Shown here piece by piece: positions 1 to 7,324 of a DNA stretch of 21,772 nt. How positions within the stretch are numbered: position 1 is the first letter of the stretch; each line of letters starts with the position of its first letter. A program made the translations under genes and the position numbers. A model generated the notes under the pieces. The model saw nothing but the letters and a program-made list of their open reading frames with translations, made no database searches and was not told the origin of the DNA. This stretch comes from JAWLGW01 sp964569055 (GTDB lineage Bacteria > Planctomycetota > J058), in contig CAZMSZ010000094.1 of assembly GCA_964569055.1 (NCBI GenBank), positions 1 to 21,772 of the forward strand. Direction: 5' to 3'.

Positions 1-1196
1 ATGGCCGAGTGGACCAGCTCGTTCCCGGTCTTGAGGCCGAGCTTGCGCTTGATGTGGCTGCGGTAGGTCTCGATCGTCTTGATGCTCAGGCGCAGCTCCT
101 CGGCGATCTGGCGGGTGCCGAGGCCGCGGCCGATCATGTGGAACACCTGCAGCTCGCGGTCGCTCAGGAGGTCGACGCTGGTCTGCTCGCCCGAGGCGGT
201 GCCGTCGGCCATTCGGCGCAGGATCCGCTCGGCGATCACGTCGCTCACGTGCACCTCGCCCGAGAGCACCTTGCGGATCGCCGCCAGCAGCCGCTCGGTG
301 CTCTCCTGCTTGGTCACGTAGCCGCGCGCGCCGGCGCGGAGCAGGCGCTCGGCGTGGAGCGGCGTCGAGTAGCTCGCCATGACCAGCGCCGGCAGGTCCG
401 GCCAGCGCGCCTTGAGCTCCTTGACGAGGTCGAGGGCGCTGGTGTCCGGCCCCGAGAAGTCGATCAGGACGAGGTCGGGCCGTCCGGCCTCGATCAGCCG
501 CAGCGCCTCGGCCGCCTCGTCGGCGACGGCGGAGATCCTGAGGTCGGGCTCGCGGTCGAGGAGGTGCGCCAGGCCCTGCCGCATGAAGGGCTGGTCGTCG
601 ACGATCAGGAGCATGTAGGGGTCGTCGGCGTCGGCCTCCGCCCCGCGCGCCAGCTCGTCCACCAGCGACTCGAGGTGGCGCCCCTCCGCGCGCAGGTCCT
701 CGACCGCGATGTTGGCGCCCCCCCGCGCCGCCTGGTGCAGGCGCCCGAGCGCGTCGGCCACCTCCTGCAGGCGGCGCGGCTCGACCGAGAAGAACGCCTT
801 GCGCAAGAAGCGGTGGTCGAGGTAGAGCACGCCGCCGCTCGGGTCGCCGCGCCGCAGCGGGGCGCACAGGATCGAGAGCACGTGGCGCTTGCGGACGCTG
901 GTGGCGTCGGTGACGTCGCGGTCCTCGAGGTTGGAGGAGGCGATCGGCTCGCCGCGCTCGATCACCCGGTTGATCACGGTGCGCGACACCGGCTCCGCGC
1001 GCGCCTGCAGCGGCTCGCGTCCGAACCCGCGCGCGAGGTCGACTACGAGTTCCTCCCCGTGCAGCATCACGATGAAGGCGCGCTCGGCGTGCAGCGCGGT
1101 GACCACGGCGTCGACCGCGGCCACGAGCATGGCCTCGGGGTCGGGTGCCTCGCTGGCGGCGAGGGCGCGTAGCGCGTCGCTGGCGATCGAGTTCAT
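1..1196 (-). CDS. GAF-REC-LuxR type response regulator (3' end cut by window edge)
   Basis: Cytoplasmic DNA-binding response regulator; 398 residues are visible and the last few lie beyond the window. Domain order: a GAF-like sensor at about residues 15-155, a receiver at about 194-312, and a LuxR/NarL helix-turn-helix at about 343-398. The receiver has the acidic pair D200-D201, the phospho-acceptor D246 (in LVLIDF) and the conserved lysine K296 (in YVTK). The HTH shows the family pattern LSDRELQVF, then IAEELRLSIKTIETYRSHIKRKL. GAF placed before the receiver suggests that a ligand or redox signal and phosphorylation are read by one protein; that is inference. The start is the ATG at 1196; a GTG directly before it (1199) is possible, and neither has a clear Shine-Dalgarno. 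The cognate kinase is not in the window. Confidence 0.9.
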   Translation of the reverse strand, partial: MNSIASDALRALAASEAPDPEAMLVAAVDAVVTALHAERAFIVMLHGEELVVDLARGFGREPLQARAEPVSRTVINRVIERGEPIASSNLEDRDVTDATSVRKRHVLSILCAPLRRGDPSGGVLYLDHRFLRKAFFSVEPRRLQEVADALGRLHQAARGGANIAVEDLRAEGRHLESLVDELARGAEADADDPYMLLIVDDQPFMRQGLAHLLDREPDLRISAVADEAAEALRLIEAGRPDLVLIDFSGPDTSALDLVKELKARWPDLPALVMASYSTPLHAERLLRAGARGYVTKQESTERLLAAIRKVLSGEVHVSDVIAERILRRMADGTASGEQTSVDLLSDRELQVFHMIGRGLGTRQIAEELRLSIKTIETYRSHIKRKLGLKTGNELVHSA

Positions 1197-1327
1197 CACC
1201 GGTCCGTTCGTCTGCGAAGCTCCAGGGCGCACATGCTACACGATCGCACGCGTTCGACCCGGCGGATGGGCAACCCAGGGTTTCCCTGAGACAGCCTCGG
1301 CGTTCGCCGGATCGCGCCAGACGCCAA

Positions 1328-1732
1328 CTAGCGACCGCGGCCGCGCAGGTCGAACCGCGCGTGCGCCGCGCGGCTCTTGCTGCGCGCGAGCAGGCCGCGC
1401 CGGTCGAGGCCGCCGAGCAGGCGCGAGGTCGACGAGCTCTGCTGGCCGTCGAGGCTCGCGAAGCGCGAGCGCGCCTGCTCGCGGCGCGCCACCCAGCCCT
1501 CGCGCCGCACACGGAACATCACGCGCCGCCGCCGGGCGTCGGTGGGCGCGTCGCTCAGCGCGTGCAGCGCGGAGTCCGCCGGCGTCGGCGCGGGCGCGTC
1601 CCGGCGCCCGCCCGGGGAGAGCGGCGAGTCGGAGGGGTCGAACAGCGGGTTCGCCTCGGGCCGCGAGCGGCGCGAGAACCCGGGGTTGGGGACCTCCTGC
1701 GGATCGTCGGTCGAGGCGCGGCGCCAGGGCAT
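1328..1732 (-). CDS. hypothetical protein, Pro/Arg-rich N-terminus
   Basis: A 134-residue protein I do not recognise. It is taken as real because its third codon positions are almost all G or C along the whole frame, as in the neighbouring genes, and it occupies a slot no other frame fills better. Residues 1-65 are rich in Pro, Ser, Asp and Arg and look disordered. Residues 70-134 are basic and probably helical; the stretch SSTSRLLGGLDRRGLLARS faintly resembles the recognition part of a winged helix, but this is too weak to call a function. It is divergent from the ferredoxin gene, with 90 bases between the two starts. The start has no clear ribosome binding site. Confidence 0.5.
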   Translation of the reverse strand: MPWRRASTDDPQEVPNPGFSRRSRPEANPLFDPSDSPLSPGGRRDAPAPTPADSALHALSDAPTDARRRRVMFRVRREGWVARREQARSRFASLDGQQSSSTSRLLGGLDRRGLLARSKSRAAHARFDLRGRGR

Positions 1733-1822
1733 GCCGCGAACATAGCGGGCCGCCGCCAGAGCGGCAACGCTGCGAGCGCCCTCGACCGCCGCGGGGCGCG
1801 GGCCTCCGGGTAGCCTGACGGC

Positions 1823-2059
1823 ATGGCCGAACGAGCGCGCCGCTGGCCCGACAACGCCGAGGGGCGGTTCTTCGTGGACCGCGACTGCATCGACTGCGAC
1901 CTGTGCCGCACCACCGCCCCCAGCAACTTCCAGCGCTCGGAGCGCGGCGGCTACAGCTTCGTCGCCAAGCAGCCCCAGACCCCGCAGGAGGTCACCGACT
2001 GCGAGCTGGCGCGCAACGACTGCCCCGTGGACGCCATCGGCGACGCGAGCGAGGCGTGA
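1823..2059 (+). CDS. ferredoxin, single [4Fe-4S] type
   Basis: Small cytoplasmic electron carrier of 78 residues. The cluster ligands are C22-x2-C25-x2-C28 and C67 followed by Pro (CPVDAIG), the usual CxxCxxC...CP arrangement for one [4Fe-4S] cluster. C60 is an additional cysteine seven residues before the last ligand. The pattern VDRDCIDCDLC...APSNF, then GGYSF and CPVDAIGD, matches a short ferredoxin family found in many environmental bacteria; the partner enzyme is not known from this sequence. It stands alone: divergent from the small unknown gene and convergent with the phosphoesterase gene, whose stop lies 10 bases beyond its own. The ribosome binding site is weak. Confidence 0.9.
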   Translation: MAERARRWPDNAEGRFFVDRDCIDCDLCRTTAPSNFQRSERGGYSFVAKQPQTPQEVTDCELARNDCPVDAIGDASEA

Positions 2060-2069
2060 GGCCAGGCCC

Positions 2070-3182
2070 CTACAGCGCGACCATGTCGCTCCCGGGGAGC
2101 GGCGCGTAGCTCGGAGCCTCGGCGGCGTCCTCGTAGAGCGGGTGGACGGCCTCGCGCAGGAGCGCGCTCACGCCCCCCGCAGGGCGCGCGAGGTCGAGCT
2201 CGAGGTAGCGCTTCCAGGAGGGGGTGAAGGCGCCGAACGAGGTGCACATCACGATCTGCCGCTCGCCGATCACCCCGACCCCCGCCTCGAACCCGCACCC
2301 CGGCAGCGGCGCGCGCCGCTCGAAGTCGAGCAGGTAGGGCAGCGGGGTGTGGCCGGTGATCAGGGCGCCGGCGCCGAACACCTCCAGGAACGCCGCGAGG
2401 TCGCCCTGCGAGTAGTCGCCGCTGCGGAAGCGGTTGTTGAGGAGCTGGTGGTACGGCGAGGCGTAGTACTCCTCGGGTGAGCTGTCGCGCAGCTCGTCGC
2501 GCGACGAGGTGTCGATCGCCTCGCGCAGGCCGCGCCCGCGGGGCCACGCGGCCATGCGCGGCGCGCCCGCGTGGGCCACCAGCGCGCCCGACGCGCCGAG
2601 GACGACCAGGATCGGCCCGCCCTTGAGGAAGCCGAGGTGCTCGGGGCGCGCCCGCGGGACCATGTCGTAGGGCGCCATGTTGGCGGCGAACACGGCCTCG
2701 CCGTACGCCTCGCGGTAGTAGGCGCAGTAGTCGGCGTACGCGCCGGGCGGGGCCGCGGGCGGCGCCTCCTCGTCGGGCTCCTCGGCCAGGCCCTGCACGC
2801 ACAGGTAGCGCGCCACCTCGCAGCAGATCCGCGCCACGTGGAAGTCGTGGTTCCCCTCGACGTACACGATCCGCTCGCCGCGCGGACCGAGCTCCGCCTT
2901 GGCGGCGAGGAGCCGGTCGAGGATCGCGAGGTCGCCGTCGGGCGGGACGCTGGGATCCACCGCCCGGTGGCGGGCGACGTCGGGGACGTCGCCGGTGAGG
3001 ATCAGGTACAGGTCCTCGCCCTCGGCGATCCGCTCCAGCGCGCGCGAGCGGCGCAGGAGCGCCTCGAAGTCGCCGAGGTGGCCGTGGAGGTCGCTCGCCA
3101 CCACGGCCCGCCCGCGCGGCGGGAGCTCGAGCGTCCGTCGCCGCCGGCCGCCGCGCTGGAACCAGCGGGTCAAGCGCTTCAC
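2070..3182 (-). CDS. calcineurin-like metallophosphoesterase
   Basis: Predicted two-metal phosphoesterase of 370 residues, related to protein Ser/Thr phosphatases. All core motifs are visible in order: SDLHGH (D31, H33), GDVPD (D65), GNHD (N111, H112, D113), AHAG (H204) and GHTP (H278). These are the expected metal ligands and the catalytic Asn-His pair. An insert rich in Ala, Glu and Pro lies at 130-150. No signal peptide is seen, so it is probably cytoplasmic. The GTG at 3182 is chosen because the family-like sequence begins there; the longer frame up to 3281 only adds Arg-rich sequence. No clear Shine-Dalgarno precedes it. The substrate, protein or nucleotide, cannot be told. The gene is divergent from the C45-type lipoprotein gene. 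Confidence 0.9.
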   Translation of the reverse strand: MKRLTRWFQRGGRRRRTLELPPRGRAVVASDLHGHLGDFEALLRRSRALERIAEGEDLYLILTGDVPDVARHRAVDPSVPPDGDLAILDRLLAAKAELGPRGERIVYVEGNHDFHVARICCEVARYLCVQGLAEEPDEEAPPAAPPGAYADYCAYYREAYGEAVFAANMAPYDMVPRARPEHLGFLKGGPILVVLGASGALVAHAGAPRMAAWPRGRGLREAIDTSSRDELRDSSPEEYYASPYHQLLNNRFRSGDYSQGDLAAFLEVFGAGALITGHTPLPYLLDFERRAPLPGCGFEAGVGVIGERQIVMCTSFGAFTPSWKRYLELDLARPAGGVSALLREAVHPLYEDAAEAPSYAPLPGSDMVAL

Positions 3183-3369
3183 AGCACGGACTGTAGAGCG
3201 GCCCCGCCCCCGGCGCCACCTGGCGCCGCGCAGTCTCCTGTCCGCGGGGCGAGCGGTCGGCGCACGCCGCGAACGGGGCAAGCCGTTGACCCCCCAGGGC
3301 TCGAGCCGGCCGGGCTCTTTTCAAGGCGCCACCGAGCGATCGCGCTCACCGGACTTCAGATCGAAACCG

Positions 3370-3398
3370 TTGACCCGCCAGCACTTATGCATTCTCAT
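3370..3398 (+). promoter_or_regulatory. candidate sigma70-type promoter
   Basis: TTGACC (3370-3375, 5 of 6 matches to the -35 consensus), a 17-base spacer, then TCTCAT (3393-3398, 4 of 6 matches to the -10 consensus). It ends 27 bases before the GTG of the C45-type lipoprotein gene and lies in a locally AT-richer part of the 243-base divergent region 3183-3425. A second TTGACC at 3286 has no good -10 partner. Nothing else is recognised in this intergenic stretch. Confidence 0.4.
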
Positions 3399-3425
3399 GG
3401 GCGCCTCGACCGCGGAGGAGAGAGC

Positions 3426-5132
3426 GTGAAGCGCACGATCGCCGGCTTTGGACTGGCCCTGTTGGGGCTCGCGGCGCTGTACGGGTGCACGGGGGGCGGC
3501 GGCGGGAGCAGCAGCCGCGCCGCGACGGTGGCGCCGATCGCCTCGGGCGCGCCGGCCGCGAACACCCCCGCGCCGCGCACGAAGACCGCGACGGTCGTCG
3601 CGCGCTTCGGCGAGGGCTTCCTCGAGATGGACGGCACGCGCAAGATCCTCCACACCAAGGGGACCAGCTACGAGCGCGGCCTGCAGTACGGCTACCTCGT
3701 CGGCGATGAGGTCGAGGGCGTGTTCGCCAGCCTCGATGCCTACGTGGCCTCGCAGATCAACACGCTCGGGATCAACGTCCGCCCGCTCGCGACCCCGATC
3801 GGCTCCATGATCTACAAGTCGTTCTTCGACGCCGACGCGCTCGAGGAGCTGCGCGGGATCCTGGACGGCATGCGCCTGCGCAACCCCAGCACGCCGATCC
3901 AGGAGCACGACCTCATCTTCATCAACGCGATCATCGACCTCGGCGCGACCGTCAACATGGACGTGTTCAGCTGCAGCACCCTCGCCGTGTGGGGCAGCCG
4001 CACCAAGGGCGGCAAGCTGTTCCAGACGCGGGTGGTCGACCTCATGGTGGGGACCGGCCTCGAGAATCACGTGCTGACGGTCGTCGCCAAGCCCGAGGGG
4101 GGCGTCCCCTACATCAACCTGGGCTGGGCCGGCATGATCGGCTGCGCCTCGGGCCTCAACGCGCACGGCCTCGGCGTCGGGCAGGTGTGGGCGCGCTCCA
4201 ACGACGTGCAGATCGGCCGGCCCTGGCCGCTGCAGACCCGCGAGATCCTGGCCTACGGCACCGGGGTCGAGGACGCCGAGCGCGTGATGCGCGGCGCCGT
4301 GCGCACCTACGGGTCGAACTTCGTGTTCGCCGATCGGGGTGACGCCCGCGGCGGGACGCCCCGCGCGATCGCGGTCGAGACCACCGCCCACCTCATCGCG
4401 GTGTTCGGGCCCGACGACCCGCGCGAGGACCTCGCGCTGTGGAACGGCCAGCCCTACGCGATCCGGATGCCCGAGGCGGTGTTCCGCGGCGACAGCTCCA
4501 TGGACCCGGCGATCCGCGCCCGGCAGCTCTCCTCGCACGGCCCGACGGGCGACCCGCGCACCGCGAGCGCCTACAAGAACCGCTACGAGGGGCAGGCGGT
4601 CGCGATCCGCCGCTACGAGACCCAGGGCATCGAGATCGGCCCGCAGGAGCTCATCGACATCACCCAGGAGGTGACGATGAAGAACGACTCCTTGCAGTGC
4701 TGCGTCTACGCCAACGACGACCTCGAGGTGTGGGTCGCCAACGCGCGGCTCGACAACGGGCAGAAGGTGTTCGCCTACCAGGAGCCGTACTACAACTACA
4801 GCCTCGACTACTACACGCCCACCGCGCAGCTGGTCCCCGACAAGACCACCCTGGCCGCCGGGGAGACGTTCGAGGTGGCCGTGCCGCTCGAGACGCTCGG
4901 CAGCGCGCGGCGCCTCGACCTGCAGCTCGTGCTCGAGGCCGCGGGCGGCGCGCGCCACGTGGTCGGCAAGCAGCCGCTCGTCCTCGGGGCGCGCGGGCTC
5001 GGGACGATCACGTTCGACGCGACCCTGCCCGCCTCGGTCGCCGCCGGCCCCGGCCAGCTCGTCCTCGAGGTGCTCGAGGGCGACTCGCAGGACCTCGTCG
5101 ACCTGACGGTCGTCCCGGTCACGGTGCGCTAA
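3426..5132 (+). CDS. C45-type (acyltransferase/Ntn-hydrolase) lipoprotein with C-terminal beta domain
   Basis: A 568-residue exported lipoprotein. Residues 1-21 form a lipoprotein signal with a lipobox-like LYGC (C21), followed by a Gly/Ser/Ala/Pro linker to about 57. Residues 60-460 resemble the C45 peptidase / acyl-CoA:6-aminopenicillanate acyltransferase group: the N-terminal chain has YERGLQYGYLVG, and C183 in FSCSTLAVWG, followed by GGKLFQTRVVD, fits the catalytic cysteine exposed by self-cleavage. GWAGMIGCASGLNAHGL at 233-249 is also typical. Residues 465-568 look like an Ig-like beta domain. The predicted activity is amide-bond hydrolysis or acyl transfer in the envelope; the substrate is unknown. 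GGAGGAG at 3414-3420 sits five bases before the GTG and fixes this start. It appears to be monocistronic. Confidence 0.85.
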   Translation: MKRTIAGFGLALLGLAALYGCTGGGGGSSSRAATVAPIASGAPAANTPAPRTKTATVVARFGEGFLEMDGTRKILHTKGTSYERGLQYGYLVGDEVEGVFASLDAYVASQINTLGINVRPLATPIGSMIYKSFFDADALEELRGILDGMRLRNPSTPIQEHDLIFINAIIDLGATVNMDVFSCSTLAVWGSRTKGGKLFQTRVVDLMVGTGLENHVLTVVAKPEGGVPYINLGWAGMIGCASGLNAHGLGVGQVWARSNDVQIGRPWPLQTREILAYGTGVEDAERVMRGAVRTYGSNFVFADRGDARGGTPRAIAVETTAHLIAVFGPDDPREDLALWNGQPYAIRMPEAVFRGDSSMDPAIRARQLSSHGPTGDPRTASAYKNRYEGQAVAIRRYETQGIEIGPQELIDITQEVTMKNDSLQCCVYANDDLEVWVANARLDNGQKVFAYQEPYYNYSLDYYTPTAQLVPDKTTLAAGETFEVAVPLETLGSARRLDLQLVLEAAGGARHVVGKQPLVLGARGLGTITFDATLPASVAAGPGQLVLEVLEGDSQDLVDLTVVPVTVR

Positions 5133-5145
5133 CAGGGGAGCCGGC

Positions 5146-5171
5146 CCCGGCCCGACCGACGTCGGGCCGGG
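5146..5171. terminator. GC-rich hairpin between convergent genes
   Basis: A perfect 11-bp stem, CCCGGCCCGAC (5146-5156) with GTCGGGCCGGG (5161-5171), and a CGAC loop. It lies 14 bases after the stop of the C45-type gene and 18 bases from the stop of the convergent cysteine-rich lipoprotein gene, so it can serve both strands. No T tract follows on either side. Confidence 0.65.
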
Positions 5172-5188
5172 ACGACCGTCCCGTCAGC

Positions 5189-5410
5189 TCAGCCGCAGGT
5201 GCAGGTGCCCTCGCCGCTCTGGCAGTCGGTGCACGTGCAGGCGGCGTCCCCGCACTTGCAGTTCGCGGGCTTGGCGGCAGGGGCCGCCGTCTCGTCGGCC
5301 GGGGTCGCCTCCGCGGCGGCGGGGGCAGGCTCCTCGCTCTTCTTCTCGCCGCCGCCGGCGCAGCCGCAGAGCAGAGCCGTGGTGAGCAGCGTGACCTTCC
5401 AGGACGACAT
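5189..5410 (-). CDS. small cysteine-rich lipoprotein, metallothionein-like tail
   Basis: A 73-residue exported protein. A short signal (residues 1-16) ends in a lipobox, LCGC, with C17 as the predicted lipid-anchored cysteine. Residues 22-49 are a Glu/Ala/Pro/Thr linker. Residues 50-73 carry seven cysteines in 24 residues (C51, C53, C58, C60, C63, C70, C72), mostly as CxC and CxxC pairs, with no hydrophobic core. This looks like metallothionein or a metal-binding tail, so the predicted role is metal binding or sensing at the membrane. The family is not recognised and the function is inferred from composition only. AGGAGG a few bases before the ATG supports the start. It is convergent with the C45-type gene and its start faces the methyltransferase gene. 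Confidence 0.75.
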   Translation of the reverse strand: MSSWKVTLLTTALLCGCAGGGEKKSEEPAPAAAEATPADETAAPAAKPANCKCGDAACTCTDCQSGEGTCTCG

Positions 5411-5615
5411 GGGACCTCCTCGTGGTTCCCGAGCTGAATCACCGCAGACTAGCGCCGGCCGCCGACCGACGCGAGCCGTGCAAGCCTCGACGTCCTTGAC
5501 ATCCTCGGCGCTTGCTCCAGCAGGGCCCGGCGAGTTGGCCCCTCCTTCGCGGGCCCCTCGCCCGGGCGCCGCCGTCGCGCTGGCCCGAGCCCCGAAATCG
5601 AGCGAGGATCCCCCC

Positions 5616-6254
5616 GTGGTGCAACGCTTCTTCCGCGACCAGGTCGCGTTCTTCGAGCAAGCCGTCCGCGCCGCCCGGCAGGTCGGCGCCTTCTCTCCCA
5701 CCTCCCGCCCGGTCGCCGAGGCCATGGCCCGGCTCGTCCTGCCGCGCACGGCCGGCGCGCCGCCTCGCCGCGTGCTCGAGGTCGGGGCGGGCATGGGCGC
5801 GATCACGCGCGCGCTCGTCCCGCGGCTGGGCTCCGACGACCAGCTCGACCTGTCCGAGATCAACCCCGCCTTCGCCGCCCACCTCCGCGAGCGGTTCGGC
5901 GAAGACGAGCGCGTCGGCGTGATCGAGGGCGACGTGGCCGAGCTCCACGGCGAGCCCTACCAAGCGATCGTGGCCTCCCTCCCGCTCCTCAACATGGACC
6001 CGGCCTCGGTCGAGCTGGTGTTCGCCCGCATGCTCGGCCCGCTGCTCGAGCCCGGCGGCGTGGTCGTCTACTACGACTACTGGGCCAAGGAGGTGCGCCG
6101 CTTCCTCCCCGCCTCGCCGCGCGAGCGCCGCCGCGTCCGCGACGCGATCCGCGTGACCCGCGCCTGGCGCGAGCGCTACGAGGTCCGGCGCGAGGTGCTG
6201 CTGCGCAACTTCCCGCCGGCGCACCTGCACGTCCTGCGCAAGCCGCGCGGCTGA
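5616..6254 (+). CDS. PmtA-like phospholipid N-methyltransferase / SAM-dependent methyltransferase
   Basis: A 212-residue class I SAM-dependent methyltransferase. The N-terminus, FFRDQVAFFEQAV then RQVGAFSPTS (21-30), matches the leader of bacterial phosphatidylethanolamine N-methyltransferases (PmtA) and their relatives among rRNA adenine dimethylases. Motif I is VLEVGAGMGAIT (53-64), an acidic residue (E81 in LSEIN) follows strand 2, D106 (EGDVAEL) ends strand 3, and SLPLLNM (121-127) occupies the position of motif IV. The likely reaction is methylation of phosphatidylethanolamine at the inner membrane; the exact substrate is inferred. GTG at 5616 is preferred because GAGGA lies eight bases upstream; a second GTG follows at 5619. 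The stop is two bases from that of the convergent pseudouridine synthase gene. Confidence 0.8.
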   Translation: MVQRFFRDQVAFFEQAVRAARQVGAFSPTSRPVAEAMARLVLPRTAGAPPRRVLEVGAGMGAITRALVPRLGSDDQLDLSEINPAFAAHLRERFGEDERVGVIEGDVAELHGEPYQAIVASLPLLNMDPASVELVFARMLGPLLEPGGVVVYYDYWAKEVRRFLPASPRERRRVRDAIRVTRAWRERYEVRREVLLRNFPPAHLHVLRKPRG

Positions 6255-6256
6255 CG

Positions 6257-7324
6257 TTACGCCGGGCTCTGCTTGAGAGCGGCCCCCCTCAACCCCGCCA
6301 GCAGCGCCTGCATGTCCGCCGGGAGCGGCGCGCGCAGCTCGAGCGGCTCGTGCGTCATGGGGTGGCAGAACGCGAGCCGCGCCGCGTGCAGCGCCTGCCG
6401 AGCGATCATCGGCTCGCCCGCGGCGGGCCAGCGGACCTGGCCGTCGCCGTACAGCGGGTCGCACAGCACCGGGTGGCCGAGCGCCTGGGCGTGGACGCGG
6501 ATCTGGTGCTGGCGGCCGGTGTGGAGCCGGAAGCGCACCCAGCTGGCCGCCGCGAACCGCTCCGTCGTCCAGTAGCTCGTGCGGGCGGGCACCCCGTCCG
6601 GGCGCACCGCCATCATCAGGTCCAGCGGCGCGTCCTCGGCCGGGCCGAGCGGGAGGTCGACCTCGCCCGCGTCGGCCGCCACGCGCCCCGCCACGACCGC
6701 CACGTACTCCTTCTCCGCCTCGCGCCCCTCGAACACCGCCTGGAGGGCGGCCCGCGCCGCGGCGCGCTTGGCGACCACCAGCACGCCCGAGGTGTCGCGG
6801 TCGAGGCGGTGGCAGATCCGGGGGATCACGGGCTCGCCGCTCGCGGACGCGGGGCGGGCGTGGCGCACCAGCCAGTGGAGGGCCTGGATCAGCGTGTTGG
6901 CGCGGATCCGCCCCACGGGGTGGACCACCAGCCCGGCCGGCTTGGCGACCGCGAGCAGGTGCTCGTCCTCGAACAGGATCGCGCGCTCGAGCTCGGCGGC
7001 CAGCGCCTCGTGACGGACCTCCTCCTCGGGCGGGGGGACCTCGACCTCGACCACGTCCCCCGGGCGCAGCCGCGTCGCCTTCTTGCTGACCTGGGCGCCG
7101 TTGAGCCGCACCTTCCCCTCGCCGAGGAGCGCGACGATCGAGGTCCGCGAGCGCCAGCGCAGCCGCCCCATCAGGAAGTGGTCGAGCCGCTCGCCCTGCT
7201 CGGCCGGGTCCTCGACCCCGAACCGCAGCCGGTCGAGGGGCGCGGACAGGTCGCGCGGGACGCGCTTGGGGAGGCGCGCCCCCTTGGGCCGGCCGCGGCG
7301 TCCGCCGGTGCCGCGGGCGCTCAC
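6257..7324 (-). CDS. RluA/RluD-family pseudouridine synthase
   Basis: A 355-residue RNA-modifying enzyme that converts uridine to pseudouridine, probably in 23S rRNA. After a basic lead of about 40 residues there is an S4 RNA-binding domain (about 44-100, with ERLDHFL and GKVRLNGAQVSKKATRLRPGD). The catalytic domain follows: AVAKPAGLVVHP (125-136), the active-site motif HRLDRDTSG (172-180) with catalytic D175, KEYVAVVAG (205-213), and HTGRQHQIRVHAQALGHPV (268-286). Length and order fit the RluD/RluC subgroup; the target base cannot be read from sequence. The GTG start overlaps the stop of the upstream FHA/kinase-like gene as GTGA (7321-7324), indicating translational coupling. Confidence 0.93.
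   Translation of the reverse strand: MSARGTGGRRGRPKGARLPKRVPRDLSAPLDRLRFGVEDPAEQGERLDHFLMGRLRWRSRTSIVALLGEGKVRLNGAQVSKKATRLRPGDVVEVEVPPPEEEVRHEALAAELERAILFEDEHLLAVAKPAGLVVHPVGRIRANTLIQALHWLVRHARPASASGEPVIPRICHRLDRDTSGVLVVAKRAAARAALQAVFEGREAEKEYVAVVAGRVAADAGEVDLPLGPAEDAPLDLMMAVRPDGVPARTSYWTTERFAAASWVRFRLHTGRQHQIRVHAQALGHPVLCDPLYGDGQVRWPAAGEPMIARQALHAARLAFCHPMTHEPLELRAPLPADMQALLAGLRGAALKQSPA

Noticed and set aside
9..1172. Plus-strand open frame of 387 codons at the left edge
   Set aside because: Shadow of the minus-strand response regulator, which has clear REC and LuxR motifs.
2571..3425. Long plus-strand open frame continuous with the C45-type gene, giving an 853-residue protein
   Set aside because: Its first 285 codons are antisense to the phosphoesterase, which has all its motifs; the lipoprotein signal and ribosome binding site place the real start at 3426.
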